A DNA stretch of 64,000 bases from Gordionus sp. m RMFG-2023 (lineage: Eukaryota > Nematomorpha > Gordioida > Chordodea > Parachordodidae), in the NCBI RefSeq assembly GCF_954871325.1, contig NC_088779.1, positions 29,715,752 to 29,779,751 on the forward strand, read 5' to 3'. Of the stretch, positions 1-12,806 are shown in pieces. Each line of letters starts with the position of its first letter. The stretch's first letter is position 1. The notes beneath the pieces are model-generated. The model searched no databases and had not been told where the DNA came from. It worked only from the letters and a program-made list of their open reading frames with translations. Both the position numbers and the translations under genes were made by a program.

Positions 1-2322
1 TTCCCTTGCCCATTAATTGCAAGGACACTACATATTATAATAATGCAATATATTTCTCTTTTCCATTTGATTATTCCTTTACCATATGATAAAAGTACAT
101 TTAATTCCTCTCTCATGTCAAGCGAGCTCCTTTTCTGTATTTTTATTTGCATTTACTTCCCCCATCATAAATATTTGATATTATGAATTATCCAATACAT
201 TAAATTACAATGTTATTTATGCATGATAACATAGTTTTATATTTTATTTTATTTTAAGTGATTCATGTAATATTTATTGATGTTTTATTTCAATTTCAAA
301 TTACTGTTTATAAAGGCATTAGTGTCATTTTATAATATATTCATTATTTATTATTGTCTTAAGCTTTAATATACATGTACATGCAAATGTTTACTGTTTG
401 AGGCAATAATTGTAGACCGTGATATTTAAATTGGACATTTAGTTTAATTTTGATATATATATATATATATATTGATATATAATTTAAATAAAATAATTTT
501 TTACCTAAAATTATATATTATCGAATTTACTTATTTTGTTTAAAAATAATATTTAAATAAATAAAATCTTGTCTTAGAATTCTGTTTAGATAAATAGTTA
601 ATAATAAAATATACTTTCTCAATCCATACTACCGATCTCCAAGTTATTGTATTATCAATCTCTACTACCGACTAATAGCGATCTCATTAAATATAATATA
701 GGATTTTAATACTTTTTGATTGTGCTAGTATATTTTAAACTATATATTTAAAAGTAAAAATTTTATAAATAGCTTAGAACTCCTTAGCAAAAAATTTACC
801 ACATTTCACTTCTTGAACATTTTAAAAAATATCCTCATGGCAAAAGTCAGAAATAGAGCTCCAAATAATGATTAGTGGGATATAGCTGCACTCCAGACAT
901 AATTTTATCACAAAATAATCTGTAGAAATTATTAGGAGCTTCCTGCTGAACTATATTCCTGCAAAGATTTTTATATTTTTTTTCGCAAATTTAATATATT
1001 AACCTGAAATTCTTTTTATAAAAAAGGTTCTAGGAGTGTTGCTAGATAAGGAAAAAAACTTTATAGATCCTCCTGCAATCTGGAATTTACAATTTTCTTA
1101 TCTATCACTCTACTCCACTCAAGCAAATAATAAACGCTCTGATGGGATTCTTCTATTAAAACAACTAAAATGAACTTACCCGTTCATTACTATCCTCTTT
1201 AAATGCTCAATAGCGATAGCAAAAGAGGACATATCTGCTCCTTACTGCAAGGGAAGAATCAGGCATAACCACCAGTGCAACTCGATATTCAAACAAGTGA
1301 TAAAATCTCCTCAAATTCCTACAATGCAATAACCAAATTTCTAAAAGTTTAGTTATTTGGCAATCTTGTTTTATCCCTTCAAATAATTACACACCTCCCC
1401 TCCACCCTTCCCTTTGCAGAATATAAGGGGTAGATTGAATGTTTATTTGTATCGAGGTTTAAAAACAGTCATATTTAATGCTCAACAAAATTATAAAAAA
1501 TATTTATTAATAAATCTTCGAAAATTTTTAATATTTAATCAATTTAAGGTTAACCTACTCATGTTTATTTCATTTAAACTATCGACGATTAATAAATTGT
1601 AAATTAATATATAAGCTAAGCTGATTATTTTTAAAAATTTATTTATAAATTATGATATTATAAAATTTTATGTAAATATTACTTTTTATGTCTAAACAAT
1701 TTGTTTTAAGCTTTTTAATATTAATTGACTAGCAAAAGCGCAGGTTTTAAAATATTAAAAAAACATAATAAAATAATCGCAACAAAAGTATTAAAGGGAT
1801 AATAAAAAAAATTTACAAAAAAATATATAATTAAAGTTTGGCGAAGGAGACCCGGTTAAAGGCGAGAACTGGATCTCAAAAAATCCTGGCTACCCCATTC
1901 CTTGATAATCTATTATTCCGATGTTAATTAACTTTCCTTAAAATCTTAAAATATTATTAATTATGCAGATATTTAAAACTTTTCAATAAATAATATGTAT
2001 AATTCTAAAAAATATTAATTTTCAGAAACTAAAATAACCCATCAACGTATCAAATAAAGATATGCCTGTACAGATGCATTTGAGTCTACAAATACCAACA
2101 TTTCAGATTCAAATACACTTTATAGGTAGCCCTAAATTTTAGCTAAGAATCCAAAAGCATAAGTTTTGTTTCTTATTTCTTAAACTTTCCGTGCATGGAG
2201 AGAAAACTAGGCCCACACAAGGTTTATTTTGATTTTAGTACTTTTGTTAATAAATATAAAAAAATCATTCAAAATTACTATAAAATAATTTGTATAAAAT
2301 AGTCCGACATTAATTTTCAAAT
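1..2322. other. A+T-rich stretch with no supported gene
   Basis: No frame resembles a known protein and the short open frames look like chance in A+T-rich DNA. The part from about 2100 to 2322 is the 3' flank of ligand gene A and recurs, inverted, after copy C near 26.77-26.9 kb. Around 1842-1912 a slightly G+C-richer piece ends in a short motif like the hAT termini seen later in the window (tcctggctac), but no matching partner end was found. Confidence 0.5.
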
Positions 2323-5057
2323 TCATTGACAAGCGCATCTTGTCGCAGAAGCGTTAACCATTTTAACCTTATTAAATACATATTTATTATTACTATCTCG
2401 CCAAATTGTATCGAAAGAAGAGAATTCTACAGCGGCGCAGCACAAAGTTGGAACTGACTCCATTTTTATATTCTTCTTATTCGTTTCAGAAAGAGTTTGA
2501 TATTTTATAAATTCTCCTTGAATCAGTTGACTATAAAAATTAAACATATTTTGATCTGTGAAAGTATTGAAATATCCCACGTCGCAAGATCCTTTAAACG
2601 GATATATAAAGTAATAAATAAAACATGCCAATAAATTTATTTTATTTTATCTTTTTCTTCTTTATTCTTTAATTTATATTTTTTTATCATTATTCTTTAG
2701 TTAAATACTAATATTCTACGATATAAAATATGACTATTAAAGATAAAAATCGATATCATACACATATTTCCTCTTTGTCAACTTTTGCTAATATTACATT
2801 ATATATATTTTTTTCTTATCTTAATATGTATGGAAACATGAAAATTTAACCTTATAATTGGTAACTTGAAATATAAATATAATTTTTAATAGAATCACAT
2901 TACCCAAGCATGTATTGATAAAAAGAGGATCAGGATATAGATAATCGGGTAGAATTTCTTTAATCCATGTTATCTTAATCTTATGCAACCGGCAAGTCGG
3001 TAGCACATTTACTTTATAGGCGGAAAAATGTTCATTCGAAGAATAAGGTTCTAAATCAAAATCAGATTCTAGGGGATCCGTACGTTTTTCAGCAGTTGTA
3101 CCATCATATTCAGCAGTTGTACCATCAGATTTAGCAGTTGTAGCGTCAGAATTAGTTTTGTTTAATCTTATAAGATTTATATATAAATATTGGTTTATAT
3201 TTGTTCTATGATGTGAAAGGTAATTTGTGTATAAAGATAATACAACTAATGCTCGATTAATATTTAAGGCAATCCATTTAATTTTAGTATATAAATTAAA
3301 AATGACTCCTATCCTTATGACAAGGAAGGTACATAACACATTATGAAATACATTTTGGCAAAATCACATCTTTAAATTTAAAAATATGCTCAATTTTTTG
3401 CTATTTTACAAAATCAAATAATTTCGCCTTTGAAATTTGAAAAATTTTATTTCACCAGAAATGCATTATAGCATGTATAACACATATATCTTATAAATAT
3501 ACATTTTATAAGATTACACACGTTGCCGGTAAAATAATATGAAAATTTTGATCAAGAAATAAAAAAAAATATATATATAATTAATTTATTTTCCTTTGAT
3601 AAAATAAATTCTCAGTTTATCTAAAGTCAGCCACATAATAATCAACTCGTTCATGTTTTAATCCCATCAATTAAAATAAAAGGTAATATCATATTATATA
3701 TACTATTTTATTAACCTTGGTTCGGTATTGTAGTGAATGTTCATAATTGGCTTCAATTTGGCGCTCGAATTAAGTGAGTGTTTTGTTTTGGTGATATTTT
3801 GAGTGAGGACTGAATCTTTTAAAAGTTCGTACTTTTGTTTATTCCTATAAACATCTGATTCGGGTGTTAGGGGTTGCACACTGAAATCGTCTTCAACATT
3901 AATATTCGATATGTTATACTCATAATATGATGTTTGATTTTTCTTTTTTAAAGATATTATTAATATTTTATAATTATTTTGCGGAATTTAAATTTTTATT
4001 TAGATTTATAATAATTTTTGATCAGCTATTAATATTTATCTTCTTTTTCAAACGTCCAAAAAAAAAGAATCCTGAAATTTTCTACTTCTACTTATATATA
4101 ATTTGGTACTCTTTACTTTATAACGTTCTGCTATTTCTCTACAGTGCATAAACTTACTACCTTCTCTGTATTTTCTGGTTGGCATAGCATAAACATTGAA
4201 TAATGCAAATATATGCTTCTATAAAATATGTGCGGTTTTAACTAAAAGATACGTTTGGGCTGTAATTGCTTACTCACTCTACAATTTTAAGGATGTATAA
4301 TATTTTTTTATTTCAAATAAAGAAAGATTAAATTCTGTTTACTCGTTGATTTATATTCATTCTGAATTTGAAAAAAATATCTTCATTTGTTGAGAATCCA
4401 TCTGATGGTTGTAATATTAACTCATATAATACTGGAGTATCATTTCTATCATAAGGATTTATATTAAAACTCGAAGTATTCGCCGGATTATTTTTCAGTT
4501 TTCCTTCCTCTTGAAATCGAGATATATTAATAATAAGTAAATTTTCATTTATATTTCAAATTATATATAATTTTTTTTCTATTCAGATTCCATACTTAAT
4601 CTATTTTATTCCCTAAATAATTATAATAAACTATGGTTCAATCATCATATACTCATCTATTTATTTTAAATATTCATACTTCGATTAAAACATTATATCA
4701 TCAAAATATCGATACTTTTCTCAGGGTATCTTAGGCTACTTTGAATGTGCGAATTATTTTTTAAATGGGAATTATAAAATGGAGTCCTTTTTAGCCTTCG
4801 ATCATGGAACCATGTCATATCCGGTTTGATAAGGATATCTGTATTTTATTTATTAAATGATTATCAATAAGAACAGTTAATATAAAAAAAATGACTAATT
4901 GTTTTATTTCGGAAAATTTAAAGGACAATGATTTTTATAATATGCTTAATTTACCTTGATTAGTGGATGAAAAATTATTTGTATTGGATACTGTAAAATG
5001 CAGCAACCCTAAAAATAGAGTTGACCACAAATGCAATTTAAAACAACATAAATTCAT
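2323..5057 (-). CDS. Gene A: divergent TGF-beta superfamily ligand precursor, six exons, looks complete
   Basis: Secreted signalling ligand by fold. Exons in transcript order are 4955-5057, 4716-4838, 4343-4509, 3716-3942, 2904-3166 and 2323-2591, all with GT-AG introns. Their sum is 1152 nt, exactly 384 codons with stop, so 383 residues with no internal stop. Exon 1 encodes a hydrophobic signal peptide. Exons 2-4 encode a propeptide; exon 3 resembles the TGF-beta propeptide strand around FNINPYDRND. Exon 5 has the dibasic site AEKR (residues 232-235), then the mature domain. Its seven cysteines are at 265, 293, 297, 345, 346, 380 and 382: C-x27-CLGSC-x47-CC-x33-CAC, the BMP/TGF-beta cystine-knot pattern. 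The cleavage site lacks the usual arginine at P4. A possible AATAAA lies near 2223-2228. Seen: exons, cysteines. Known: family pattern. Inferred: secretion, dimerisation and receptor binding. The family call is strong; the ligand subtype is unknown. Confidence 0.83.
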
Positions 5058-5112
5058 TGTCGTTTAAAATAGGACTAAAATTTATAACTATTAATATTTA
5101 ATTGTAATAGTT
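5058..5112 (-). promoter_or_regulatory. Conserved leader and TATA-like element upstream of gene A
   Basis: Just before the start codon, reading on the minus strand, is TTTTAAACGACAATG, preceded about 25-30 nt earlier by a TATAAATTTTAG stretch. Copy C has nearly the same string before its start at 25626, and gene D has TTTAAACGATAAAATG before 29170 with a TATATATAAAA stretch upstream. Conservation next to the start codon suggests a short 5' untranslated leader and a shared core promoter. In DNA this A+T-rich, a TATA match alone means little. Confidence 0.4.
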
Positions 5113-7430
5113 TATTTATTAAATTAAATATAAGATAATTTAATAATAAAATTTTTATTAAATTTAGCAAGATTAATAAACCTAAAGTTCAAAAATTTCT
5201 ATAAAATAAATTGGCCAGACTGGCAAAATATTTTAATTTACTACCTATTATCATCTATTAAAAACACTTTAGCTTTGATTCATTATATCTTTAATATATA
5301 TTTAAAAGTTAATTATAATCTCTTTTAGAAATAATTTAGATATTTAATTAAGATCTTCTTTAAACCCTTATATTAGAAGATTTATTAATTTGGCAAATTA
5401 TTTTAAAGACAGTTTATTTCATAAATGTTTTATATATTCATTTTATTATTATATTTTAATAAAAAAATAAAAATAAAATAGTACATTATACCATCTTTAA
5501 TATAGCAATGCCCTATACAATACTCAATGGTATATAATAAACTTACACATAACCAATTTCATTATAATCACCTATAGTATATAAAAATTAAACAAATTTT
5601 TTTTTGAAAAGCACATGTACTTTATATTGATATCGGGTTAGTAATTCAAATGTCTGTTCCAATCTGAATTGGCGAAAAATTTTTTTAGTTTAATTTTAAA
5701 AGTAAGTCAACAGAAAATATAATAATAGATAAACTTGAAAAAAAAATTAATTTAATTAATGTTGTTAATGTAAAATTAGTGCCTCTGCATATTAAATTTT
5801 TTATCATCTATTTACTATTGGTAATTTCTAATATTCCCCTATTTTTAAAAATAGGTATAATTATAATTTAAATTTTTATTATAATGACTAACTAACTCTC
5901 AATTTCTTAAACTTTAACGTTCAGAACGCAAATAAATTTAAACTTATATAAAATTATATGTATATAGTATGTACATCATTATATTGATATGCTTCTTTCT
6001 TTTAAGACAAACCAGGATATTGGCTAAGACATCATTATTTATTAATAATATAAGTTCAATCTGATTAAAAATTAGCTTTTTCTCAATTTTTTTTAAACAT
6101 TACATCACTTATTTGAAGGGTTATTGAAATTAATATTTTCAAAATAAAATAAATTTATTTTGGTAAACTCTTCTTTTTACATATTTCATTTTAAAATAAT
6201 ATATTTTTATTAATTGTAGTTTTAGTATTATATTTTTAATAAACATATAAAAGTATATTCACTTTAAAATAAAGTAAATATTTTTTTTAAATACCTAAGT
6301 TTATACAAATTATTATTTTTTATAAAGTACTCAAACTACCTTTAGCAACATGCAAAAATATTAAATTTTGAAATATTTTAAAATTAAAATTATGTTAAAA
6401 TTATATAAAGTAATGTTGTTAAAAACGTCTCTTTTTGAGCTAATTTTTAAAACGGCCAACTAAATTAGCCAGAAAAATACTGTCTAAGCCTCTAGATTTC
6501 GCTAATTGATGTCTAGAACCTTTGTGCTACATATGAGCAAAATCTTTAGGATTGCCTAATACTATTTTGGATAAATTATTGTAAGCCGTTTTTAAAAATC
6601 GGCTCAAATAAAGCCGTTTAACACTAATATTTAGAAATATTAAATATAAGGTAATGGTATATAAAAAATCTTGAATTGTTGTTTTTATTCCATAGAAATT
6701 GCATTGATGATGTTATAAAATATAAAGTTTTGGAAGTAGTAAGTTGACATTCCTTTTCTAGTTTAAAAAAATTTTCAATTCAATTTCTTCCAAATATATA
6801 CTGAATTAATAATAGCATCTGATACTCATTTTTTTTGTAAGCTTGTAATATCCCCTGCAAAATAAATGGACAAATACCTATTTCTCTTCCAAATATATCA
6901 CATATCTTAAAATAAATAATTTTTTTGTTAGTATTTTTATATCATTTTTTTTGGAGCTGTTGACAATATTTTTTTAAAGTTCTTTGTACCAATTGTTAAT
7001 TATAATTAATTATTTTAGATCTTTATTACTGGTTTATATTTTTATTGTCAACTATTTATTACAAATAAAGAAGAATCATTGATCATCCCATCTCCACTCC
7101 CTATTTAAAAACTTTTTAATGGGCTTTATATTTGGAGTAAGTAGAAATCTGAGACGAATCATTTATTGTTTAAATTAAACATAAAGTTTATTTTTATTAT
7201 AAATAATAAAAAATAATTTTTTAAAATTTTTAAGGGTAATAAATGATTTTTAGAATTACATTCCCCCAAAAAAGTATATGATTATCAAAATAATTATATA
7301 CACAGTTATTAAGATAGTGTTAATAATTACAAATTATATCAATTTAAATAATAAATTATATATTTTTTGAAATATATTAAAATTTAAATTGTGTATAAAT
7401 TTTTATTTAATAGTAATATGCTCCTAACAA
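5058..7430. repeat. 5' flank of gene A, inverted copy at 23.52-25.62 kb
   Basis: No gene is seen. The stretch aligns in reverse complement with 23525-25620. Matched landmarks include the part around 6421-6640 (aaaacggccaactaa) with 24300-24425, and 7180-7260 (growing to attacattcccc) with 23640-23710. The duplicated block therefore includes more than 2 kb of DNA upstream of the ligand gene, so regulatory sequence may have been copied with it. Similarity is patchy, with many small gaps, so the duplication is not recent. Confidence 0.65.
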
Positions 7431-9400
7431 TTAAGCCGACCAGGTTGGCATTAAATATTTCTAAATCACCTAAAACTTAAAATCTAATAGTAAATTTATA
7501 TAAACTCCATTTTACATATTTATTATGGCAAATAGACATTTTTTAAATAAAATTAGGGGAGACCGGGTCTAGTCAAACCGATTTCCTAAAATCGGCTATA
7601 GTACCTGCGATTTTTTGGATACTATATAAAACTATATATGAATAGATATCTAAAACTATACTTTATAAAGGTGCCATATAAAAAATTTTAATAATCATAT
7701 TTTTGAAATTTTATATAAAAGTGTAAATTTTGTCCAACAAACCCCAATAGCGGAGTTAGTAACAAACTTCAAAGGGCTTCCTAAACTATTAAGTTTTTTA
7801 GACTATAATCAATTGAAATCCATATTTTTTATTAATAATGATACGTATAGAATTGATTTTGTTGAAAATATCATAATATTTATAAATTGAAGAATTTATT
7901 ACAACATCATAGAATAAGTATTAATGAAATAGGGGGGTGGTCTGCATTGAGAACTGTTATGGTCTCTCTATTTGTCGGTATTAAGGTGAATTAACAGTAG
8001 TTAAAAAGAATATTGATTCTGAATGAATTATATAATATGTCTTTTTATTATGTTATAAAAAAACTTAAAACTTTTCAATCTTTACGCGATATTTATATTT
8101 AAATCTATATTTAATTTACAGCCTCAAGTAAAACATTTTGTAAAAAAGTAATATAAATTGATTCGGTAACAAGTAATAATAAAAAAGAAAAAGTAATATA
8201 ATAATATAATACGTCTCCTACCATTTTCGAAGAAGTTGTTTTCTTAAATTTATGGCAATCTATAGAAACAGACAGGGAAATCTAACCAAGATAAAATATG
8301 ATTATTCAAAAAGATAGTCTTTTTAGCAGTGTTTAAGAAGTTATAGTTAAACGGAATGATAAAAATACTTATAATTCAAGTCAAACTGAAGTAAAAATAT
8401 ATGTATTTATTGATATATCTATTAACCTGACCCTACAACCTTATTTTTACCTAAACCCAAATTTGTTCATGCTCGAAATTAGTTTGAACTCGAAACTCTG
8501 TTTTAAATTATTATATTTATAAATACATAATATACCATTATTATATTATATAAATATCTTAATCATTATTTTAAAAAAGAATAATATAGAACAACATCTA
8601 TTATTATCTATTAAACAAAGCATTTAAGTTTTTAATGTTTATTTATGAATATTAAAATATAAGAATTCTATCTAAAATATCATGAAATGTAGAAGACTAT
8701 GTTTTTTATTGGATTAATCAATAAATATTTTTTATTGGATTAATTAATAATATTTTTTATTGGATTAATCAATAAATGAGAATTGGTAAGATTTTAATAA
8801 CTTATTCTATGGCTATCTACTACCTATAACAACCGTTTTATGAATCAAATGTGTTTTGATATCTGTATTGTTAATCAAATAATATCTTAAGCAGAAAAAA
8901 ATATCAAAACTATAAAGCCCGCATATTAAAATTTTATAAAATGTCGCGCCAGGACAATTAACTTCTTTTTTTAAAATATATTTAATTTATTTGGGAAGTT
9001 CTTGTCAAAATATATTGAGAAATAAGCTGATTGTTACAATTTATTATTTTTGAGAATATTAATTAAAATGAGATAAGGCCCTTTCCAATTTCCTGCCCGT
9101 TAATTTTTGCAGAAATTTTCTGACTAAATCCACATGGTTAAATTATTTTCTCAGAACCGAGCAGAACATTGAAGATCTTTGTTATTTATAGTAATATATA
9201 TTTTGAGAAAAGAAAATTATAAGAAGTTAAAGTGGGACATGTTATTCAACCCTGATGGTGGCCATTTATCCAAATTTTCTAGCTTTCTCAAGTGCAATTA
9301 TAAATTTAGTCCTTCAACTTCCTGGATATTTTACTTTAGATATATTAAAAAAAATATCCTTAAAATATTATTTTTAGATTTAAACACATTACTTTATGGG
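7431..9400. other. A+T-rich intergenic stretch
   Basis: No protein-like frame is recognised. A short piece near 8210-8290 resembles 27.4-27.5 kb in reverse complement. A 74-codon open frame at 9179-9403 has no recognisable motif and no copy elsewhere in the window, so it is not called as a gene. Confidence 0.4.
8700..8777. repeat. Short tandem repeat, three copies of a unit of about 32 bp
   Basis: The unit contains tttttattggattaat followed by caataaa or a near match, repeated three times head to tail. The core attggattaatcaat is close to palindromic, so single strands could fold back on themselves. Confidence 0.7.
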
Positions 9401-9582
9401 TAGCTGAAAATATTAGTTAACATTAATCCCAAAAGAATGAATTATTATGGTTTCTTATTTCTTAAACTATTTTCGCTCCTTCAACTTTCCATGCATGCAA
9501 AAATATAATTTGACGCATACGTTTATTAATAAATATTATAAAATAATGCATAAGATAGTCTCCAAAATATTTTTTTAAAATC

Positions 9583-9815
9583 AACGACAAGAACATCTTT
9601 TTGCCAAAACTTTTTGTAAACTTATTAATAATATTTTTGTTATCGCCAAATTGTATCGAGAGAAAAGAATTCCATTGCTGAGCAGCACACCGTTGGAACT
9701 TGATTCCATTTTTATTTTCTTATTATTCGTTTTTGAAAGAATTTGATATTTTATAAATTCTCCTTGAATCACATAAATATAAAAATTAAACATCCCTTCT
9801 GCGAAAGTATTGGTA
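9583..9815 (-). pseudogene. Copy A': remnant of a ligand last exon
   Basis: In reverse complement this matches exon 6 of gene A: MFNFYIYVIQGEFIKYQ compares with MFNFYSQLIQGEFIKYQ, and it ends in a recognisable CxC tail (KRCSCR). The reading frame shifts in the middle, so the CC pair and the tail are not in the same frame as the start. The first codons, which hold the second half of the CxGxC motif, are missing. No other ligand exons are found within several kb. The flanking sequence (9400-9580 and 9840-10000) resembles that of copies A, C and E, so this is a duplicated and decayed exon rather than a processed copy. Confidence 0.75.
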
Positions 9816-10071
9816 TCTCTATATAAAATATGCAAAACATGTCAATAAATTTATTTTATCTTTTTCTTCTCTAATTTATTTTGTTTTATTAAATACTATT
9901 ATTCTACGATATATTAATATACAAGGATCCTGTAAACAGTATGCATAATTGGAACTATCTTTCAGATTAATGTTACCACTGTTACAATGATTATGGTGTG
10001 AAAGTAAATTTTAGAAAGATTTAAATATAGTCAGAATTTTTTTAAATATATAAACATCCTTCTCTTACACC

Positions 10072-11619
10072 CAGAGTTATTAAAGTAGCGCGCTAACATT
10101 TTTGGTAGCTATAACTAAGCGGCTACTTTTTTTGTAATTATTTAATTTTTTAGCGGGCTACTTTTTTTGAAAAAAAAATATAATGAAGGTAAGTATAAAC
10201 ATGAAAATTTAGATATAATATCATAATTAATTATAATTTTTATGATTTTTTGAAATTAAAATATAATTTCAATTTCAAATTTATATTTTCATTTGTATTA
10301 TAAACCTAAATCACGTGTTAATAATTTAAAATGTCATCGCCTTTGGATATCCAAATCGTTGAAAGTGATTCAGACAATGATATTAATGAAATGGAAGTTA
10401 CCAAGAGAAAAAAATGTTCATATAAAGAGAAATTGTTTTTGTTGAAGGGGATAAAAAAATGTTCTTAATAGCTATAATACAAATTTCCCATTCCCTAGAT
10501 TTGAAATTTTTTTAAAATAAATATATAACCAAAACTGGTTTCAAATTTATTTGTTTAAAATGTAAACAAAAATATTTCCCCAGATCAATCCAGTAGCTAT
10601 AACCTCAAGAAACACCTAAAGGTAAATTGTCATTTTTACATTCTAATAATATTTATTTTATAAGACTGTTCATGAGTTTTAAGGAAATGGAGAAACATCT
10701 AAATAATTTTGGTATAGGCAACTCTACATCCAAAAAGACTAATTCAATTCACACTAAATCAATTAATAATGCAAATGAAAATATTTCTCAGAAATTGGCT
10801 GATAAAGTTATTGTTGATTTTATAATTTGTACAGTTCAGCCAATGTCTTTAGTTGATAATCCATCATTTACCATGATGATTAAAACTCTATCCCCCTGGT
10901 ACAACAATTTTATGCCGCTGAAAAAAATAGCAGATAACTTTAAAATGATGAAAGATGCTCTAATAGAAGAGTTATCAGAGATATCATATATATGTATCAC
11001 GGGAGATAGTTGAACACATAACAGAAGGTAAATACTTATTTATATTTATAAATTGATCTGATTAAATATTATTGAGCTTATTTGGGAATCACAGGCCTTT
11101 GATTAGACCCTAGAACTTTAAAAAGAATATCTGTGGCATTAGCCCTCAAAATGATAATAGGATGGCATACGGATGTACTTGAAAATAATATTGATAATCT
11201 ATCTTCCTTTTTAAAAAATTTTTATTAAAACTTTTATTAATATATGAATATAAGATTAAATACGACATTACCCTCAAGTGTTAGTGTCGAGAGATTATTT
11301 AATAAGGCAAAACTTATACTTTCTGATCGTCTATCTAGACTTGGGGATGATAATATTGAAATGATTTTATTATTAAAATGCAAAAAATTACCATAAATAT
11401 TTATTTTTATTACATAAATTTTTTTATAATCAAAACTAACTATATTTTAATATTTATAAATGTTGATTTTTATATATTTACTATACAATAACATTATAAG
11501 CAATAAATAAAAAATTTGTTTGTAAATTTTTTTTATAAAAAGTAGCTAAAGCTACTTTTTTTTAACAAATAGCGATAGTGGTAGCGCGCTACTTTTAAAA
11601 GTAGCGTTTAACAACTCTG
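10072..11619 (+). mobile_element. hAT transposon, internally deleted and broken
   Basis: Terminal inverted repeats are seen: it begins cagagttattaaagtagcg and ends with the complement of CAGAGTTGTTAAACGCTAC. Inside, on the plus strand, are an acidic N-terminal piece from 10331, a BED-type zinc-finger remnant at about 10500-10630, and an open frame (10627-11013) with the hAT signature around NPSFTMMIKTLSPWY. A further piece (DPRTLKRI, about 11110-11200) and a C-terminal dimerisation piece (SVSVERLFNKAK, about 11270-11396) follow. Most of the catalytic core is absent, so it cannot move by itself. No clear 8-bp target-site duplication was found, so the ends may have been altered. The same cagagttg terminus marks the small element at 12987-13166. 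Confidence 0.82.
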
Positions 11620-12806
11620 ATATTTTGAAATTTTTTTTAATATTTTTATGCTTTAACCTCAGAAATGTATTTTATTTAATTTTTATATTAAATTTGATAT
11701 TATTTTTAAACAATTAATCCTCTTATACAATAATTTATAGTGTAAACATTTTCTCTGAACACGTCTATCATAACAAGAGAATATGTTGGCGTTCAAAACT
11801 TTGTTTAAAAATAGAAAAAAATGTAGGCCAAGTTATTTCGGTAAAAAAAACGAATTCTTTCAATAACGTTACCCTAAAACTTACAGGGTTCGGTTTGAAC
11901 TTTTTAAAAACTTGTTATGTCCTCTTCAAAGCGTAAACCTATTAGAATTACTAAAAGAGAAGCATATTTTTTTTTATGTCAAATTAAATTTATAAGGATA
12001 AGAATCTATGTTCGAGATAAACTATCACCGTCAAATAGCATTAAGCCAAAGTATCTATAAATAGTTTAACTGACTGATACTAATTAATGAAGAATAATTA
12101 AATACTTTTTAAAAGAAATGGGATTGTGTTGTTAATTTGCTTGCTCTTAAAATTTACGACCCAATTTGGTGCTCATGCTTTCTCTGAGCACGAACCCTAA
12201 GCATAGACCGTTGGTTTAGACCCGGAATTCAGAACCGTGATTCCGACCCGTCAGACTCTGGATTCAGATCCGTGGTTCAGACGTAGCTTAAACCCGGTGT
12301 TATTAATAATGTTATTCTAAATAATTCAAATAAAAATTATAGTATAGAAATAGAAAAATGCAATGGAGCATTTATCTGGGATTAGATAATTAAAGCCCTG
12401 CAAGCAACTCACCTTAGTGGTTAAATAAAATTTTGTGTAAAACGCCAGACCACCTAGGGCTTAGTGATATTAAAAAATTAGGATTAAAATCGAGTTGTTA
12501 TGTTGATTAGCAGAGCGATTATGTTCCATCTATACCATCCTAGTTCAGAATTAGATACGAACATTTACTGGCCTGATTTGCTCAATTTCATCGCTCTTTA
12601 TTTTCAATAGGTTAGATTTTTTTTTCTTCGTAATTTTAGAAATGTATCTTAGACAAGTACATTTGATAACATTATGTTGGTCTAAATTCGAGCTATTAGA
12701 TTCGAGCTATGACATTAATAGTTTTGAATTAGATTCTATATTTATCTGGGGAGGGGGGAGGAGTGGATTTAATAAACAAGCTTCTTTTTATAACCTGCCT
12801 ATTCAC

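Noticed and set aside
9179-9403. 74-codon open frame as a host gene
   Set aside because: No recognisable domain and no counterpart in the inverted copies.
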